DNA of 64,000 bases from CAVUNY01 sp963843535 (lineage in GTDB: Bacteria; Chloroflexota; Anaerolineae; Anaerolineales; Anaerolineaceae), in the NCBI GenBank assembly GCA_963843535.1, contig CAWJKU010000003.1:186001-250000 (forward strand), given 5' to 3'. Each line of letters begins with the position of its first letter. The first letter of the stretch is position 1. This document shows, piece by piece, positions 62,877 through 64,000 of the stretch. A program made the translations under genes and the position numbers. The notes under the pieces are model-generated. The model saw nothing but the letters and a program-made list of their open reading frames with translations, was not told the origin of the DNA and searched no databases.

Positions 62877-64000
62877 ATGTCCAATTATGATGTCATCGTT
62901 ATAGGCGCTGGTCCAGGCGGTTATGTAGCCGCTATTCGAGCCGCGCAATTAGGAAAAAAAACCGCAATCATCGACAAGCAGTGGTTGGGAGGTGTCTGCC
63001 TGAATGTGGGCTGCATTCCTTCAAAATCACTGCTTAAAAATGCAGATGTCGCGCACACCTTGCGTGAACGCGGCAAGGAATTCGGTTTTTCATTCGAAAA
63101 CTTGAAGCTCGATTATTCGGTGGCGGTCAAACGCAGCCGCTCGGCTTCAGACCGCCTCACCCGCGGGGTAGGTTTTCTGATGCGCAAGAACCAGATCGAT
63201 GTGCTGATGGGTGCTGCCAGGCTGCTGTCCAAAGACAAGGTGGAAGTAACCGATAAAGACGGCAAAGCCAGCCAGCATACCGCCAAAGACATCATTATCG
63301 CCACCGGCGCCACGGCGGTCATGATCCCCGGCATCCAGGCTGACGGCGAGCGCGTCCTCACATATGGGGAGGCTATTCTGCAAGAAACCCTGCCAAAATC
63401 AGTTGTGATCATTGGCGCGGGCGCTATTGGGGTCGAATTTGCCACGGTGTGGAACTCATACGGCGCGAAAGTCACGCTGGTTGAAATGCTCCCTCGCATT
63501 GTGCCCCTGGAAGATGAAGAAATCTCTGCAGAGCTCGCTAAAGCATTTCAAAAAAGAGGCATCTCGATATTAACCGGCACAAAGGTTCAGTCCATTGAAA
63601 CGAAGAAAAACGGGGTAACGGTCAAAGTAGCGGCCCCGGATGGGGAAAAACTTCTCGAAGCTGAGCAGGCATTGGTTGCGATCGGTTTCAAACCTAACAC
63701 CAAAGATATCGGATTGGAAGCCGCGGGAGTAAAGACCAGCCCGCGCGGCTTCATCGAAATCGATGAGCGCATGGCGACCAATGTGCCTGGGATCTGGGCT
63801 ATTGGCGATGTTTCCGGAAAACTGCTGCTGGCGCATGTTGCCTCAGCGCAAGGGATCATCTGTGCCGAAAATATAGCCGGCGCCGAAACCATCACCCTCG
63901 ATTACACCATGATGCCGCGCGCTACGTACTGCCATCCCCAGGTGGCTTCCTTTGGATTAACCGAAGCGCAAGCCAAAGAACAGGGCCACGCGATAAAAGT
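62877..64000 (+). CDS. lpd: Dihydrolipoyl dehydrogenase (partial, 3' end beyond window)
   Basis: 374 complete residues visible. Start at 62877 with an ACGAGG site. FAD-binding loop GAGPGGYVAAIRAAQLG, redox disulfide GGVCLNVGCIPSK (C-x4-C), second dinucleotide loop IIGAGAIGVEF, and the AIGDVSGKLLLAH FAD contact are intact. The reading continues into the dimerisation domain and runs off the right edge; the catalytic HP-x4-E is not in view. E3 component of pyruvate or 2-oxoglutarate dehydrogenase or of the glycine cleavage system; the partner is outside the window. Confidence 0.96.
   Translation, partial: MSNYDVIVIGAGPGGYVAAIRAAQLGKKTAIIDKQWLGGVCLNVGCIPSKSLLKNADVAHTLRERGKEFGFSFENLKLDYSVAVKRSRSASDRLTRGVGFLMRKNQIDVLMGAARLLSKDKVEVTDKDGKASQHTAKDIIIATGATAVMIPGIQADGERVLTYGEAILQETLPKSVVIIGAGAIGVEFATVWNSYGAKVTLVEMLPRIVPLEDEEISAELAKAFQKRGISILTGTKVQSIETKKNGVTVKVAAPDGEKLLEAEQALVAIGFKPNTKDIGLEAAGVKTSPRGFIEIDERMATNVPGIWAIGDVSGKLLLAHVASAQGIICAENIAGAETITLDYTMMPRATYCHPQVASFGLTEAQAKEQGHAIK

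Noticed and set aside
1..64000. tRNA, rRNA or CRISPR loci
   Set aside because: No cloverleaf with the GTTCRA T-arm, no rRNA core sequence and no regularly spaced direct repeats were noticed on either strand; a covariance-model scan would be needed to be certain.

Overview
The window reads as a chromosomal segment of a Chloroflexota bacterium, most likely class Anaerolineae. This is inference from gene content, with no database search: a moderately GC-rich genome, a single long S10-spc-alpha ribosomal superoperon, a DUF3090/SCO1664-family pair, an Agl23-type membrane glycosyltransferase fused to NHL repeats, a compact AlaRS behind a T-box, and YabN-type MazG. No rRNA, tRNA, CRISPR array, prophage or intact insertion sequence was found.

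Layout. 1-1.6 kb: the 3'-truncated nuoH and nuoA, then a frame-broken membrane-anchored protein. 1.7-5.3 kb: a DUF4097/SHOCT-like envelope pair, divergent from a tryptophanase (tnaA). 5.4-7.4 kb: mazG and a DUF302 protein. 7.5-33.3 kb (minus strand): rpoB, then its own terminator, then a promoter and rpsL-rpsG-fusA-tuf-rpsJ, the S10 and spc gene sets, secY-adk-map, and rpmJ-rpsM-rpsK-rpsD-rpoA-rplQ-truA-rplM-rpsI. infA and rpoC are not in their usual places. rpoB needs a +1 frameshift to be read through.

33.4-42.3 kb is the accessory region. It holds a metallophosphoesterase with no canonical start codon, a HAD phosphatase, a MITE-like structured element, and a six-gene operon (ABC ATPase, two RimJ-type GNATs, ABC-2 permease, two tandem-GNAT proteins). 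That operon sits behind an attenuator: strong promoter, a 33-codon leader ORF with a ribosome binding site, a segment of the leader ORF able to pair with the first terminator, and two tandem intrinsic terminators. It looks like a translation-inhibitor-responsive resistance/export operon and is the best candidate for an undescribed system here. A secreted protein and an orphan TPR protein follow.

42.4-64 kb is housekeeping: rsmG, recF, def, a cNMP-binding/bacterial-PH membrane protein, clpC, a GNAT, a four-TM holin-like protein, the 1209-residue Agl23-NHL protein, T-box-alaS, rplS, a frame-broken gamma-Glu-GABA hydrolase, murI, the DUF3090/SCO1664 pair, hom-folK-folP, and lpd running off the right edge.

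Three genes (the 1-1.6 kb protein, rpoB, the C26 peptidase) each contain one extra base relative to the expected frame. Either the assembly has residual insertion errors or some of these are recoding sites. Because rpoB is essential, this matters for any reading of the window.
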